Source: Acheta domesticus (lineage: Eukaryota; Arthropoda; Insecta; Orthoptera; Gryllidae). Taken from it: 64,000 nt of DNA. The position numbers and the translations under genes are program-made. This document shows positions 13,401 through 25,279 of this stretch, piece after piece. Numbering within the stretch: position 1 is the stretch's first letter; every line of letters begins with the position of its first letter. Under the pieces are notes generated by a model. That model saw only the letters and a list, made by a program, of their open reading frames with translations, searched no databases and was not told the DNA's origin. The stretch lies in NCBI GenBank assembly GCA_031308135.1, contig JAHLJT010002630.1, forward strand, positions 94,780,141-94,844,140, given 5' to 3'.

Positions 13401-16350
13401 AAATAATCTTGTCAACCAGTTATTTCTAACGATCATGCTGAAGTATCGGTGCTTGATCTATACGAATTACGCGGCATAATAAATAAATTTCAAGAAACAA
13501 AGGGCGCTAAGTTAGAATTTAAAACAGTAAGCTATCTTCTTAAAATAAGAGAGTTGGCAAGTAATTTTTCTTAATGTAAGTGTGAATGGTTTTAACTCTT
13601 TCAAACATGGAAAGATAGGGAAACTCATTTGCACTAGTTGCTCACACCAATAGCTGACAATAAAACTTGATAAGAAACTTACAAAAGACATTACACAAAA
13701 CGCTTCTCAGGGGTTCTGCAGGAATTTATCATCCCTACAACATCTTTCGGTGCTTCTGGGAACTATTTTCGGCAATATTTAGCTGTGGTTCATAAATTAC
13801 CCCACCATGAACCAACACATACAGAGAAGAAATGATGGTTCAAATTTTGTACCTCCGTGCGGCCGATGCATTACGCACAGTGGCATGTATTTTGTACCAC
13901 CGTGCTGGGAAGTGTTAATTAATATATAACATAAAATAATATATTTATTATTCTTCACTGGTATTTAACCTTAAAATATAATTCCCAAAACTCAATAATA
14001 TCGGGCACGGGACGCACGTATTCCAGCTGGCCTACAGGGCACAACAACTTAGTGACTATATGAAAGTACAATTGTTACTGCACAATTCACAGGCAGAGAG
14101 TGCTAGCACGCCCAGAAAAGAGCTTCCGAAACGGAAAAATATTTATGACGAAGATACAATGGAATGAAAGCAACGAGGTATATTCAAAATAGTTTACACT
14201 ACAAAATTACAAAACAGAGTTTTTTTCGGAAACGAGAAAATTAGTTGCATGGCTACTGTTAAAGAAAATCAGCCTACGTTTATAGTGCGTTCTTAATTGA
14301 CTTCCGACAAGTACACGCCATTTCTTAATTTTTTAAACAATTTAATTACTGTAATGTTTGGAAACTATTGAGAACGAACCAGAATAAAATAGCAAATAAA
14401 AAAAATCGAGATACCTTTTCTACTTTTGAAGCCTATTGGACAAGTTTTATATCCAAACGAGTGGCCCAAGTTGGTGGCCGGAGATCTCTAATTTGCAAGA
14501 TGTAACGTTCAGCTCCTCTTCGAATGCTCGTGCAGCCTTCCTGCCCACAAGAGCCACTTACTCTTCGCACATGAGGCACCTTTCCATCCCGAGAAGCGAG
14601 AAATCACCCGCCTTGCTCACCCTCGCGTCGGGATGTTCACTCGCAGACTCGCTGGAGCACCCACGACTACTCTCGCCCAGAGAAAGTCGATGAAGATTTC
14701 CCCCCTTACCGTCTGTGGTTTCACCTCACAGAGCTTACAACAGCAAGTTCCGCAACACTCCACGTTCATTACGCCGCGTGAGCGAGTGGGTTAATTTTAG
14801 AAGTGGAACGATTAACGTGGCACATTTCTGTTGAGGTACGCGGGACATTAGAATTATGAAGTGCCGTATGCGCTTTACAAATCAAAAGCAAGTGAAGGTT
14901 GTTCCCCTGAGAATCCACAACACACGCACGTTGGATAATGTTCTGACGGTTTGTGGATGTGGCGCTCGTTTGACAATGACATCTACGTGGCTCGTAAAGC
15001 GCTCATTAACTTTAATGATGTACGACGCTTTGAGAGTAGGCAACTCATCTTACTCAAGCGTCAAATGTACACCGTCGCCAGGCGACAAAACACTCAGTCC
15101 TTTTGATCGTACCCTAACAAGACAGGTTGCTTTGGACTTTGCACTCTATTGCTCAAAGATTCCCTCACTCTAGAATGAACCGAGTCACGGAATAGATGGG
15201 AGCACCCCACGCACAGAGAACGCCCTGGCTCCACGATGACGGAAGTCGATAGATCTCGAATGTCCACATTTGGGAACAATATCCGAAAAACAAATACGAT
15301 AACAATACTTATTCTTCTATGTTTCAGAAAATTATATCTTAACGGTAATAAACTGAGACTTTTTTGGGATGCCCACGTTTTACCTGATTGATTTCACTGT
15401 CTTCGGAGTTCCAAATTTTACAGTATATTCAAAAGTAAAACAATAACCAGCGCTTTTAAATAAAAATTCTAATGCAAACTCTAGGTGAATGCGTTTATCC
15501 CATACAACACAGTTTCTCACATTTCGCCAAATTTTCTCGACGCTTTGCAATTGGTGAGCAGAGAAATGGATTTCCACGAACAAAATTCATTTACAACAAA
15601 ATCCACGAACAACAGATTTGTGTTTTACTCTAGGACGCGACCAAGTGATTTGGTCACCCCTCCCATCTCGGTATTTTTACCAGCAACACACGCGATGCCA
15701 TTGAGCGAGCCGAAGGGGTGTTGGAACACCAACGCATCTTCCGCCCACACATACATCTTCGACCATCCCCACTCCCTCCGCCACCCCTGCCAGAGACTTG
15801 TGAACTTGCTAGGACGAAGTCTCATCTCAGGTGACTGTGCCATTTGTCCGTAAATTCTGTTGGTTTCATCTCAGCGAAATGAATTTATTTTCGAACGTAT
15901 GTATGCGCTCCGGGCCACAAAATGTCCGCCAAATCGAAAGCACTGTAGCACACTACGAGATAAACTGTTTCTGTGCAACGAAGCTGAGATTCTACGGTTC
16001 CCGTATTTTCACCAACGAAACGACCATTTTAACTCTAACATTTTTGTTTAGTCCATTTGTCCTATTTTGTTTCAGTCTTCACTACATTTTTATAAGTTTT
16101 TATACCCTGTTGATGGCTGCAGGATATCGTCTGAAACGTTCACATTATCGTTTTAGACGAGACATCACTACCACAGGCAAATAACACATGTTGAAATACT
16201 AAAACGAAAACCACTGACCAAAATAAGAACCTAGGACTTGACAAGAACCAACAAATGAGTACCAAAATATTTTTCAAGAACACTGAACGGATACGGTTGA
16301 GATTACTATTGCGACTCGTAGCAGCCGAGGAAGAACGCAACCTTTTCTTT
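10481..16350. other. Long stretch without a recognisable gene
   Basis: No gene, tRNA or transposon end could be supported across this stretch. A T-rich tract at 10760-10990 gives a hydrophobic open frame purely from composition. Small open frames of 60-134 codons occur but share no features with known families. Diverged host exons without clear splice sites could be hidden here. Confidence 0.45.
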
Positions 16351-16379
16351 CATTTTTTTTTTTTCAAATCGAAGATCGA

Positions 16380-17520
16380 TCTCGAAAAAAAAGCGAGCAT
16401 TTCAGCCGGGAGGCTGCGTTTCGCATCTCGAGCATCCGAGGGGTGCGGAGCGGGGCGGGGTTGGTGAATGGAGCGGCGAACGCAGCGCCGCTTCTGGGAA
16501 CAGTTGAGACGCGGGTAGCGGCAGGGGGCCAATCGATGAGCAACCGGGGCCTTCCGCGAACAGCACCAGCGCCACCACCACCACCGCTGCCGCCTCCGCC
16601 GCCTGCACATTGGAAATCGTTAGCCTCCTCCGCCCACCGCCGCACCTGCCACGTCCCGCCCCGCGCCCGCCCCAATCCCCCGCCGTGGGCGTGCGGAGCC
16701 GTCCGGCCGCGACGATGCGGCCCCACGCAGGCGAGAAGAGCCCCCGACGCGACCCAGCATACGGACGCGCCCTCTGGGAGCGGTTCCTCATCCGAACGCT
16801 GGCGAACTCAGTCCGTCACGGAGCACGGATCGGGGACGGACTCAAGGTCGAGGGTCGCTCCGTGCGAGGGTTGACGGTGGCGGGTCGACGTCGGCGATGG
16901 CGAACGGTGCGGGTCCTCGGCGAAGGCGCGGGCACACGTGCGTGGGGCAGCCGAGGGCGCGCGGCGCATCGATCGCGTTGTACTTACGGAGCTAGGGCAG
17001 CGGCTGCTGCTGCTGCAGGCGGAGAGCGAAAGACGAAGGCGCGGTGGCCGGGGCTGGCGGCTGCTGGGCGGCGGCTGTGGCGGGTGGGTCGCTGGGCAGC
17101 TAGAGCTAGGCGGCGGAGCGGGCGCGGGCGGCGCGGGCGGCGCGGGCGGCGGGGGCGCGGATGGCGCTGCGGGGCGGCGCGCTCCGGTCGGCCAGCTGCA
17201 TCGCTCCGGTCTGCCCTCCTGGCCCGCCTTCGCCACCAGCCGCCGCCGCCGCCACCCCCACACGCCAGCCAACCCGCGCGCGCGCGCGCATGCGCCGCTC
17301 AACCCCCGTCACGTGACCGGTCGATACCGCGCGCCCGCCCCCGCCCCCGCCACGACGCCCACGTCACGCGCCGCCGCCAACCGCCGACAATCGATCCGCG
17401 GGCGCCGCCGCCGCTGACAGGCTGGCCAACCCCGCGGTCGGAGGACCAAAGGGGCCAAGGACGGCCCTCCGACGCCCTCGCCCTCCAGGCTCCCGCACTC
17501 ACTCGCTCCAACGCGCTCGC
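16380..17520. promoter_or_regulatory. Major CpG island, candidate promoter
   Basis: This is the longest CpG-dense tract, with GGCGG/CCGCC runs and a (CG)n stretch near 17277-17290. Long frames are open on both strands at once, up to 435 codons on the plus strand, which is a composition effect. On the minus strand a donor-like GTAAGTAC lies at about 16978-16985, after CTAGCTCC, so a non-coding first exon running leftward is possible. No matching acceptor or coding exon was identified. Confidence 0.4.
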
Positions 17521-17550
17521 CCTTTGGGCTCCCAGCTTCCAACCTCCTCA

Positions 17551-17685
17551 GGACTCAAAAGCTCACCCTCGGCCTCTGGACTCAAAAGCTCACCCTCGGC
17601 CCCTGGACTCAAAAGCTCACCCTCGGCCCCTGGACTCAAAAGCTCACCCTCGGCCTCTGGACTCAAAAGCTCACCCTCGGCCCCT
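17551..17685. repeat. 27-bp tandem repeat, five copies
   Basis: A unit beginning GGACTCAAAAGCTCACCC repeats at 17551, 17578, 17605, 17632 and 17659 with C/T differences only. The 27-bp period keeps frame and reads as a 9-residue repeat, LKSSPSASG on the plus strand and GELLSPEAE on the minus strand. The low divergence points to recent expansion. It adjoins the CpG island. Confidence 0.9.
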
Positions 17686-18629
17686 GGACCTGACCTCTCT
17701 TTCAAAGCCCCTTACCCTCACCTTGTGGACACTCACTCCTCCTGTCGAACTTGCTCGTTTTCAGCATGGGGATCATGCTCACAGATCGACCCACAATCGA
17801 ATTGAAACAAGTATTCTCAACAATGAAAGGGATGGGCGGGTTCTTCTGAACAGACCAGTTCTCTCTTTAGAGAACCAGAAAAATGAACACACAGGGTTTA
17901 CTTCTAAATCTGGGTAGACTTGGACCTTAAACCATAACTACAGCACGAGCTGCAATGAACACCACTCATTCTTTGAATGAATGATTCTACAAAAAAATCA
18001 TCTCGCATTTTTTAAATTCATTATATCCATTTATACTTTGTTCATTATCATGTAATGTACTTCTAAACACAATAAATGAGCATCGAATTTGGAATGTCAG
18101 CTGCGCAACTAACAATGCGCTTGCAATTTTGGTACACAAGTAAATGCAAATACGCCCAGACTTCCACAGTCATCTTTTACGGGTCAATAGCACAACTCAA
18201 CATGTGAACAATCCACACCCTACGGAAACTGACTGATGGCCATTCAGCAATAAAGTAATTAACAATAATTACCAGTCATTTTACAAAATTTTCTTTCTTA
18301 CATCCATTTATTTAAATAAGTCTCTTTTTAGCATCTAACACTCTCTTCTGTTCCAAGATACCAAACTCTAGAGGGTTGAGAAGAATTAACTCAAGTTAGA
18401 AGATTCTCTTAGTGTCGCTTACGGTCCAAAGAAGATTAATCAGTTGGCAAGATATTCATTCTCTTATGTGCAACGCAACATAGCATCGCCATGAATGGAA
18501 TGATTAGTCCTTGTTTAAGAAACGGCGGGCATCCGTCCGGAATTGATTCGAGGAAACAGTGAAAACGATCCGAGCAGAGCAGCATCGGAAATCCAAACTA
18601 AGGCCTCTCGCTCTTCCCATAGTTCCAAC
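17686..18629. other. Unassigned AT-rich intergenic DNA
   Basis: No gene or repeat is recognised. Open frames are short and composition-like. Confidence 0.5.
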
Positions 18630-19115
18630 ACCGGGAGAGGTGGCTCAGGGCAACAACATATGTCTCTGCAGCGGCTTTCACTGGGAAGTCCTAGAGTTCG
18701 AGTCTCGACTAGCGGCCGGCTGCTCCGAACGATAGTTTTCTGTGGATTCTCCGATCAACACCAGGCGAATGCCGGAACAGTAGCCGAACAAACGGGTCAC
18801 GGACCGCGTGCGACCTTCACTTCCTCTTCCTTGTCCTATCCTCACCCCTTACTCATCCACACACTTACATGCACTACATTATCACACATACCAGGAGATC
18901 GGTCGGGACCTGAGAGATTGAGTCGGCTGGGGCAGTGCTCCGCTGGTGAGAGATACCTCGTTGAGGATAATCCCCGTAAGCTGACGTAGGTCGGCATCTT
19001 GTCTCGCCAGCCAACGGGGGAAAGATCAACGCCACTACCAGAGACAAAACATGCAATTACACTTACGGGACAAATAACCTTAGCCGTTGACACGCCCAGA
19101 ATCACCAATCAATCA
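18630..19115 (+). mobile_element. tRNA-derived SINE family 2, near full length
   Basis: The head has a box-A-like GGTGGCTCAGGGCAAC and a box-B-like GAGTTCGAGTCTC (near 18690), so an internal RNA polymerase III promoter of tRNA origin is likely. The body has TTCTCCGATCAACACCAGGCG, cut here to its core CACCAGGCGAATGCCGGA. The tail holds TTACGGGACAAATAACC then AGCCGTTGACACGCCC. The same order occurs in reverse at 52940-53425, with partial copies at 27975-28200, 39990-40212, 50735-50885 and 57245-57335. The tail resembles the end of the LINE at 38381-38813. Confidence 0.8.
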
Positions 19116-19205
19116 AAAACCATAGTTTCACCAATGTACTAATAGATGCATTCCAACTATCAAAAACACGTGTTTTTTTTAGAATCCTTCCAGAATATCC
19201 TAGAC

Positions 19206-19526
19206 CAAGGCTTTCCAACTGGCGGCCCGCCGAATCTTTTTGTGCGGCCTACGACTACTTTGAAAAATTTTATTATACTAACCAAATAGAATACAATTGC
19301 AATTTTTATCTTATTTTTATTTAATGATATATTAATTTTCTTCTAATAATTAATATATACTGTACATTAATCACTAAATAAGCTGAATAAAAGTTGTATC
19401 TAATTCGCATTTTTTTTAGTAAAATCTCAGTAGTTAGGGTAAAAACATCTTAAATTACGGTGCGGCCTGCAGCTTAACTAGAACTTGATATGTGGCCCAT
19501 AAGCCCTTCTAATTTGGACAGCCCCG
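19206..19526. mobile_element. hAT-type MITE
   Basis: The left end CAAGGCTTTCCAACTGG and the right end, reversed, CGGGGCTGTCCAAATT form imperfect inverted ends typical of hAT elements. Subterminal GTGCGGCCTACG and GTGCGGCCTGCAG lie inside. Flanking 8-mers TCCTAGAC and TCCACGAG agree at 5 of 8 positions, as expected for an old 8-bp duplication. At 321 bp it carries no transposase. Confidence 0.6.
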
Positions 19527-21080
19527 TCCACGAGGAAACTGGCCACGAATTGTGCCACTCGACAACTTGGGAGGAGGAAGCGATTGAGCAACTGACTACC
19601 TCTGTAGATGAGTGACCCAAAATGCGGTTTAGTTGCTTAAAAAACTTTTAGGAAACTCTTACGCCCATATTCTCAATACCGTGTAATACGAGAATTATCG
19701 TCGAGTCCAGATTATTCGCGAATCAAAGCAAAAATCCTTATTCACGAGGCAGGATCGGTTGCGATTCGAGGATTAGACACCCCGATTTCGATCCGTGGGT
19801 TATACATCCGATTTCGGCGTATAATTCGCGAATTGCACTTGTTGCCATTGGCGACCCTGTTAAACAATACAGACGACTCTGCCAAGTACGATTTGTTTGC
19901 TGTTGAATTTATGGAATGCGTTTGAAATAAAGAGAGACTCCTCTATTTGCTTCCATTCCGTCATCAGTAATATAAATCTGAGTAGTTAGTTAATGCTGAA
20001 TAATTTTGAATAATAATATTGTTTCTGGTAACGGGTTCAGCAATTATCGTATTTAATATTATATAATTTGGACTTATCATTCTATCAGTGCAGGTTATTT
20101 TTTAATAAAATCACATTATTAGCTTTTGCTTTCAATTAAAGGTATGGTCATAGTTTATCTTACTTTCATCTATTAGAATGTCTTTTTTAATTTTTACATT
20201 CACTATAGGAGATATTGTTAACATAATCAGGCAAATAAATGGTCAAGGAATTTCAAGTTAAATATTTGAATATACCATAAATTCAAATAAATTGAAATGG
20301 ATTACAAAGGTTTAAAGAAAGAATACAATAACAATTAGACAAAAATGCTACTAAGTAGATCCTTGGCTAAATTGAATTATAAGTTTTTTCATTTGAAGTA
20401 AATAAATAAAAACTGAATGCAGTTAACAAATATTTTTATTTCATTAATGTTCAATATTGAAACAGAAACTTTTCTGGTAATGATAATTTTCATGATAATT
20501 TTCATTGATTCAATGATAATAAATGATAATTTTCACAAATTTAATGCCCAAATACAGGAATATTACTGAACCCTAAGTTATAAACACAATAAACAAAAAT
20601 TAAAAAGAAGAGACATAGCAAAATATGCTGAATGGTTTCAATGTAATGAATACTTTATTCCTTTGCTAACCATTTGTAGAACAAATATAAAATCTCAAAT
20701 TGCTAAAAACAAACAAATAAAGGATGTAGTCCATATTTGATTCCATTACTAATTTAACGTGTAGACAAAATTTAATTTTTTTTAAAGAATGAATTGTTCG
20801 TTCTTCATATCTTGATAATATTCAAATTTTAGGTAGATAAACATTGCATCCTCAACTCATGTTCATTCATAAACTCAAATTCTTCTTGATGCTTTAAGAA
20901 TGTGGAATCCTTCAGGTACTGTTTGCATTCCTGGGAAGTAGATACCATTCTCATAATTTCTGGTCCCTTTCACAGCTGCTGGTACTGGTTATCTATCTCT
21001 GACATATCCTATTTGGAAATAAAATATTCATTTTTAAAGGATATCTTTATGAGTCCCTTTTTCTAAATATGAATATTATT

Positions 21081-21562
21081 GCATAAAGAAAGGTTCCATT
21101 CACTGTAGACAATCAGGTGATAATAAAATATATTTCATACAAGGTTGAAATTTGTACATAAAACAAAGTTGGAATTTTTACAATGTTTCAAAGATAATTT
21201 GTCTCCATCATCACAAATCATTTGTCTCCATCACATGTCAATCACAATCACGTCTCCATCACAAATCATTTGTCTCCATCGTCAGGTACTTTTTGGCTTA
21301 TATCCAATATAAGCCAAAAAGTACCTGATGATGGAGACAAATCATCTTACCATTCACTTACTTAAGTAACTTAATTAACTTATGATTTACAAACTTAAAA
21401 CTTACATCCAATATAAGCCAAAAAGTACCTGATGTTGGAGACAAATGATCTCTGAAACATTGTAAAAACTCCAACTTTGTTTTATGTACAAACTTCAACC
21501 TTGTATGAAATATTTTTTATTATCACCTGATTGTCTATAATGAATGGAACCTTTCTTTATGC
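21081..21562. repeat. Large imperfect inverted repeat with nested hairpin
   Basis: The left arm (from 21081, GCATAAAGAAAGGTTCCATT) pairs with a right arm ending at 21562 over roughly 130 bp with few mismatches. Inside it, 21282-21302 and 21308-21328 form a perfect 21-bp stem with a 5-nt loop, extended outward with single mismatches to about 45 bp. The segment containing GCCAAAAAGTACCTGATG is also duplicated near 21413-21434. If transcribed, it would make long double-stranded RNA. It lies in the presumed intron of the captured gene. Confidence 0.85.
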
Positions 21563-22652
21563 AATGAAGAAAGACAAACAATAAAAACATACGAATATTA
21601 TTGACATGAATATGATTGTAGAAATTGTAAAATAACTGGTTTCATCACTGCCAACAAAAGTTTGCTGATAATAAAGAAACTTGTTTCATTTATCTACAAT
21701 GTCAACGATATGTCACAAATCCATCAACGTTATAGTAAAGATTACCAAAGATGAACTTCAGGAAACATAAGTGTTTCAATTCATTTACAATTGAGAGTGT
21801 AGAATTAGATTTTTGAAAAGAGAATAAATGAAAAAATAAATTCAGCACTCTACAAATGCTTTAAAAGATGGTTTGGTTGTTAAAAAAATTGATAATAAAA
21901 TTACTAGCAATAAACAAATTGAAAAACCAAAACAATTTTGTTTTAATTACTTCCCTTATACAACAGATCTTAATTTTTTTAAATCCTAAGTTCAGAAATC
22001 CAACCCTGCAATCAGTCCAAACATAAATAATATTCTAAAAGAATGTTTGATACTGGAATCCCAATCTAATATAGACTATGCACATTAACAATATGCACAA
22101 TATATTTATAGAAGTTGTGGTATCAGATATCATAAGACAGATATATAATCAATAATGATTGTTGACATTTAATTAATCTTTCTTTAAATTCAATGATATT
22201 ATAAAATGTAAATGATTTTTAAAATTCAATATTTTTTATATTTAGCCTACATTACATTTTCAGCAACGAAGTAACAATAATATGCTTCAGCTTCCAGAAA
22301 TAGAAGGGTATTTTTCATTATACAAGTATATATTACTATGGATTCAGAGAAGCACAAAACATAAATATGAATTAGTACATTTAACAATAAGAGTTCATGA
22401 AAATGTGCAAATAATAGTTTTGGAATCTATGTGAAAACCAAAGAATATTTTATATACTATTTCACATTTATTCCAGTATGTCACACCAAAACAAAAATAA
22501 AATTTTATTTTGTATCTTCTGAAGAAGACAAAGTAACTTTGATATCTGGGCAGGATTATTTCCAATTTTTGAATTTTATGACAATTATGCTGAATTTGTT
22601 TTTGTTTTATTAAAAGACATGGTTTATCATGTTTTATTGTATACATTTCATT

Positions 22653-22901
22653 TTAAAAAATTGTGCAAGTATTACTTGCATTTGAATGTTTCATGACATC
22701 ATATTTGATTTGATTTTGTTTGGTAAAACCATGGTTTAGGGTGGCACGATTCCTTTGAAAATAGTCTTGAAGTGAAATTATTTTATTAGTTGCACTAAAA
22801 ACTACTGAAATAACTTTTGCATGTAGCCCTTCACCAGAACACAAAGTATCAATCAAAAATATTTGTAAAACTCTTGGTAGAGAGCCAGGGTTGAGCCAGT
22901 A
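22653..22901 (-). other. Open minus-strand block, possibly an exon or 3' UTR
   Basis: After an acceptor-like AAAACAACAG at 22902-22911 a frame stays open for over 80 codons in AT-rich DNA (parts read YWLNPGSLPRVLQ and SGEGLHAKVISVV) and ends at TAA at 22653. It does not join block b in frame. It could be a further exon of the captured gene or untranslated sequence. No family is recognised. Confidence 0.25.
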
Positions 22902-23589
22902 CTGTTGTTTTGAAAATTAAATACACAACTTGCAAGGTAGATAAAACCAAAAACACTTACTTCGAGTCATATTAACTGCCTTTTCATATCCCAAATCATA
23001 GTCACATGCAGTACGTTCTTCAGGCGGATGAATGCAGTAATTTTCCCATCCAATTAAGTACACAGTGTTGTAGCTGCTTCTGTCATTGTAAATAGGAACT
23101 TTATTATCACTCCTGCCTTTTAAACCATTCTTTTCAAGCCTTTATAGTTGTTCTTAAACTGCTAAACAATACTTACTGCGTTGAAATTCGTTTGCAGGTT
23201 ATGTGATGCTTCTTTTTTGCTTTTGTAACTTTGCTTACAACAGTATTCGCGTATTTGTCAATGACAATTGTGAAAATATTAATTTCTTAAATAGAAATGT
23301 TAGATTGGTTGGCCCTGGATACATTACTTAGTACGCGAAATGATAACATTGGAGATCGCGTTTGAAGTGGCGCTATTACTAATGTTTACAAACAGAACCA
23401 CATCGAATACTCCACAGCCAATCATATTTCCTGTAACATTCTGACCAAGGGTAACCCTCGAATCCGCCAATTCTCTGATGACCGCGGTTTGTGAATAAGA
23501 ATTGAGAGTTATCCGAGTGTTAACCTAATCCACGAATTCCTCGATTCACAGATTATTTTCGAAGTAATCCATGATTGAGAATACGGCCG

Positions 23590-24149
23590 TTAGAATCTTC
23601 TGGCCGGATCCGTAAACTAATTATCAGTTCCTCTCCAGGAGACTTAGGTGCGCCGAATATGACATCTCGTTTGTCTCGATTGATGGACCGGAAAGTGTCT
23701 AATCGTGAGTGACAGAGAGACGGATTCAGGTTACTCGACTATTGTATACGGATTGTACTAAACGACTCTGCACAGAGGCTTTATTCACAGGTGTCATGCA
23801 TCCATCAGATACCGTCACTGATAAAGAATAGAAATTTGCTAAATACACATGTGGCCATTAAATACAAGAAATACTTAACTTAAATTCTCTTAAAACCAAT
23901 GCCTTTCTTAGCACAGTAATTGGTCTAGTTGATACAAATTTAAAGAATGAATAGACATTGTGATTAAACTCCAATTAAATTTATTTCTAAGCACAAAAAC
24001 ATGTCATCCTGAAGAGAAGTCGAATAGTCTGCACCCTGCTCAATTATATCACGATCTATGATTAAGCATTTGGTAAGATGCAGAGTTCTTGAGAATGAGA
24101 AGAAATTAGTCAAATTTACAAGGTACAAACAATCCTTGAAAACAAAACA
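23590..24149. other. Unassigned intergenic DNA
   Basis: No gene or repeat is supported between the Harbinger-like end and the next duplicated repeat. Confidence 0.5.
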
Positions 24150-24159
24150 AAAAATACAA

Positions 24160-24415
24160 TTTCACGATGGTTTTTTGCGATTAAAATTGGAAGGTGTTGG
24201 TGCAATTGTGGCTTCAGATTCGGATTCAGTGTCAAGTCTTTGGGACTGACAACCCCCGGAAACAAAAAATAGAATGTCAGGATGATTGTTCTTTTGCGAT
24301 TTTTTTAAAAAAAATGGTGGGTGACAGCGCAATTCTGGCGTCAGATTCGGATTCAGCGCGTCGAAATACGTAGAGAAACATTTTTCAAGTCTTTGGGTCT
24401 GACAACTTCTTTTTG
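24160..24415 (+). repeat. Tandemly duplicated dispersed repeat, family E
   Basis: Two adjacent copies share TTTTTGCGATT, then CAGATTCGGATTCAG, then CAAGTCTTTGGG and CTGACAAC. The reverse complement of the same motif, with CCCCGGAAACAAAAAATAGA, occurs at 33135-33215. It is non-coding. Confidence 0.7.
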
Positions 24416-25034
24416 TGTGTGCCTGAGTAATTGACTCTCTAAACACGAATGCAAGCATCCAATGTCCTGTGAACAAAATGGATTAGCACTTTCCTTTGTT
24501 TTACATGGATTTATATATACATTTTAGAGTTGCTTGGGAGTGCGAGATGATCATTTATACCATCGTCTTCATCTTTCTCTTCTTCTACTGCATGGTTGGC
24601 CCCAGCAGAGAGATGGATGCAAGTAGCCGCAATGTAAGGGAGGAACTCGGTGTGAGAGCCTGAGATGCCATCCGGGTCGCATTTTAGCATTCTTTACTTT
24701 TTTTTTGCTATAAATTTTTTATTCAGACTTTTTCGAATACGATTTCTAATACACGAGTTAAGAGTTAAATAGTTAACAGTTAAAGAAAATCTCACATGTG
24801 GAAGCTGCAGAAAACACACACCGTAATTGGATCGCGTGTGAAGATGGCCGGACGCGGCAGTTTTAAATACAACGCAACGAGTCGTGCAGGACCCGAGGCG
24901 TGTGACATGCGAACTTTAATTTGCAAGAGATTCGCGATGTACCCCGCCGTCCGCCGTTTCTGATGTCAAGATCGTAAGTACGTTAGGCTCACAAATAATT
25001 ATGTACCAAGAGCGTTATAAGTAGGGAGAGAATT
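24416..25034. other. Unassigned DNA with a small GC-richer patch
   Basis: A patch at 24836-24975 is GC-richer and is followed by a donor-like ATCGTAAGTACG near 24973. I cannot tie it to an exon. Otherwise nothing is recognised. Confidence 0.35.
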
Positions 25035-25270
25035 TCTATGATTTTGCATATTTTCCGTTGTTTCAATGCATAGCTAAATGACATTTCTTGGCATTAGGTT
25101 AGAATATGATGCTATGTAGATTCATATGTTAGTGCATATTTATGCGTATTTGGTCGATTTTTCCTGTTGGTGCGTATTCGTGTAATAATAAGCGCATATT
25201 TTGCATGTTTCGTTAAAATAGAGACTTATCTCTAAAACTTTTCATCTTTTCGTAGAATCTATTTATTGTG
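25035..25270 (+). repeat. Dispersed repeat, family D, copy 1
   Basis: The stretch containing TTAGTGCATATTTATGCG, TTTTTCCTGTTGGTGC and AGAGACTTATCTCTAAAA matches the reverse complement of 41665-41840. The subterminal GCATATTT motifs recall non-autonomous DNA transposons, but ends were not defined. Confidence 0.65.
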
Positions 25271-25279
25271 AGTATCTGT

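Larger units (their letters stand above)
20829..23349 (-). pseudogene. Fragmented multi-exon gene of unknown function inside the TIR element
   Basis: Three minus-strand blocks look coding. Block a (23349-23177) starts MLSFRVLSNVSR, which resembles a mitochondrial presequence, has one in-frame TAA, and stops before GTAAGT at 23176. Block b (23139-22961) reads through VPIYNDRSSYNTVYLIGWEN and CIHPPEERTACDYDLGYEK and ends before GTAAGTG. The a-b gap is only 37 nt but keeps phase (CA plus G). Block c (21008-20829) follows an acceptor-like CCAAATAG, contains ECKQYLKDST and EFMNEHELRMQ, has one in-frame TGA, and ends at TAA with a possible AATAAA near 20651. The b-c joint is not in phase, so an exon or bases are missing. 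I do not recognise the protein. A decayed captured gene is the simplest reading. Confidence 0.5.
19662..23589. mobile_element. PIF/Harbinger-like element with gene-like cargo
   Basis: The left end is CGCCCATATTCTCAAT and the right end, reversed, is CGGCCGTATTCTCAAT, 14 of 16 identical. Similarity continues inward in scattered blocks such as CTTATTCAC and GGATTCGAGG. TTA flanks both ends (19659-19661 and 23590-23592), matching the TWA duplications of the PIF/Harbinger superfamily. No DDE transposase is visible, so the element is non-autonomous. The interior is very AT-rich and holds minus-strand exon-like blocks and a large inverted repeat. The class is inferred from the ends and duplication only. 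Confidence 0.6.

Noticed and set aside
16610..17917. 435-codon plus-strand open frame
   Set aside because: It lies in CpG-dense DNA where both strands are open at once, ends in the 27-bp repeat, has R/P/A-rich composition, and shows no domain.
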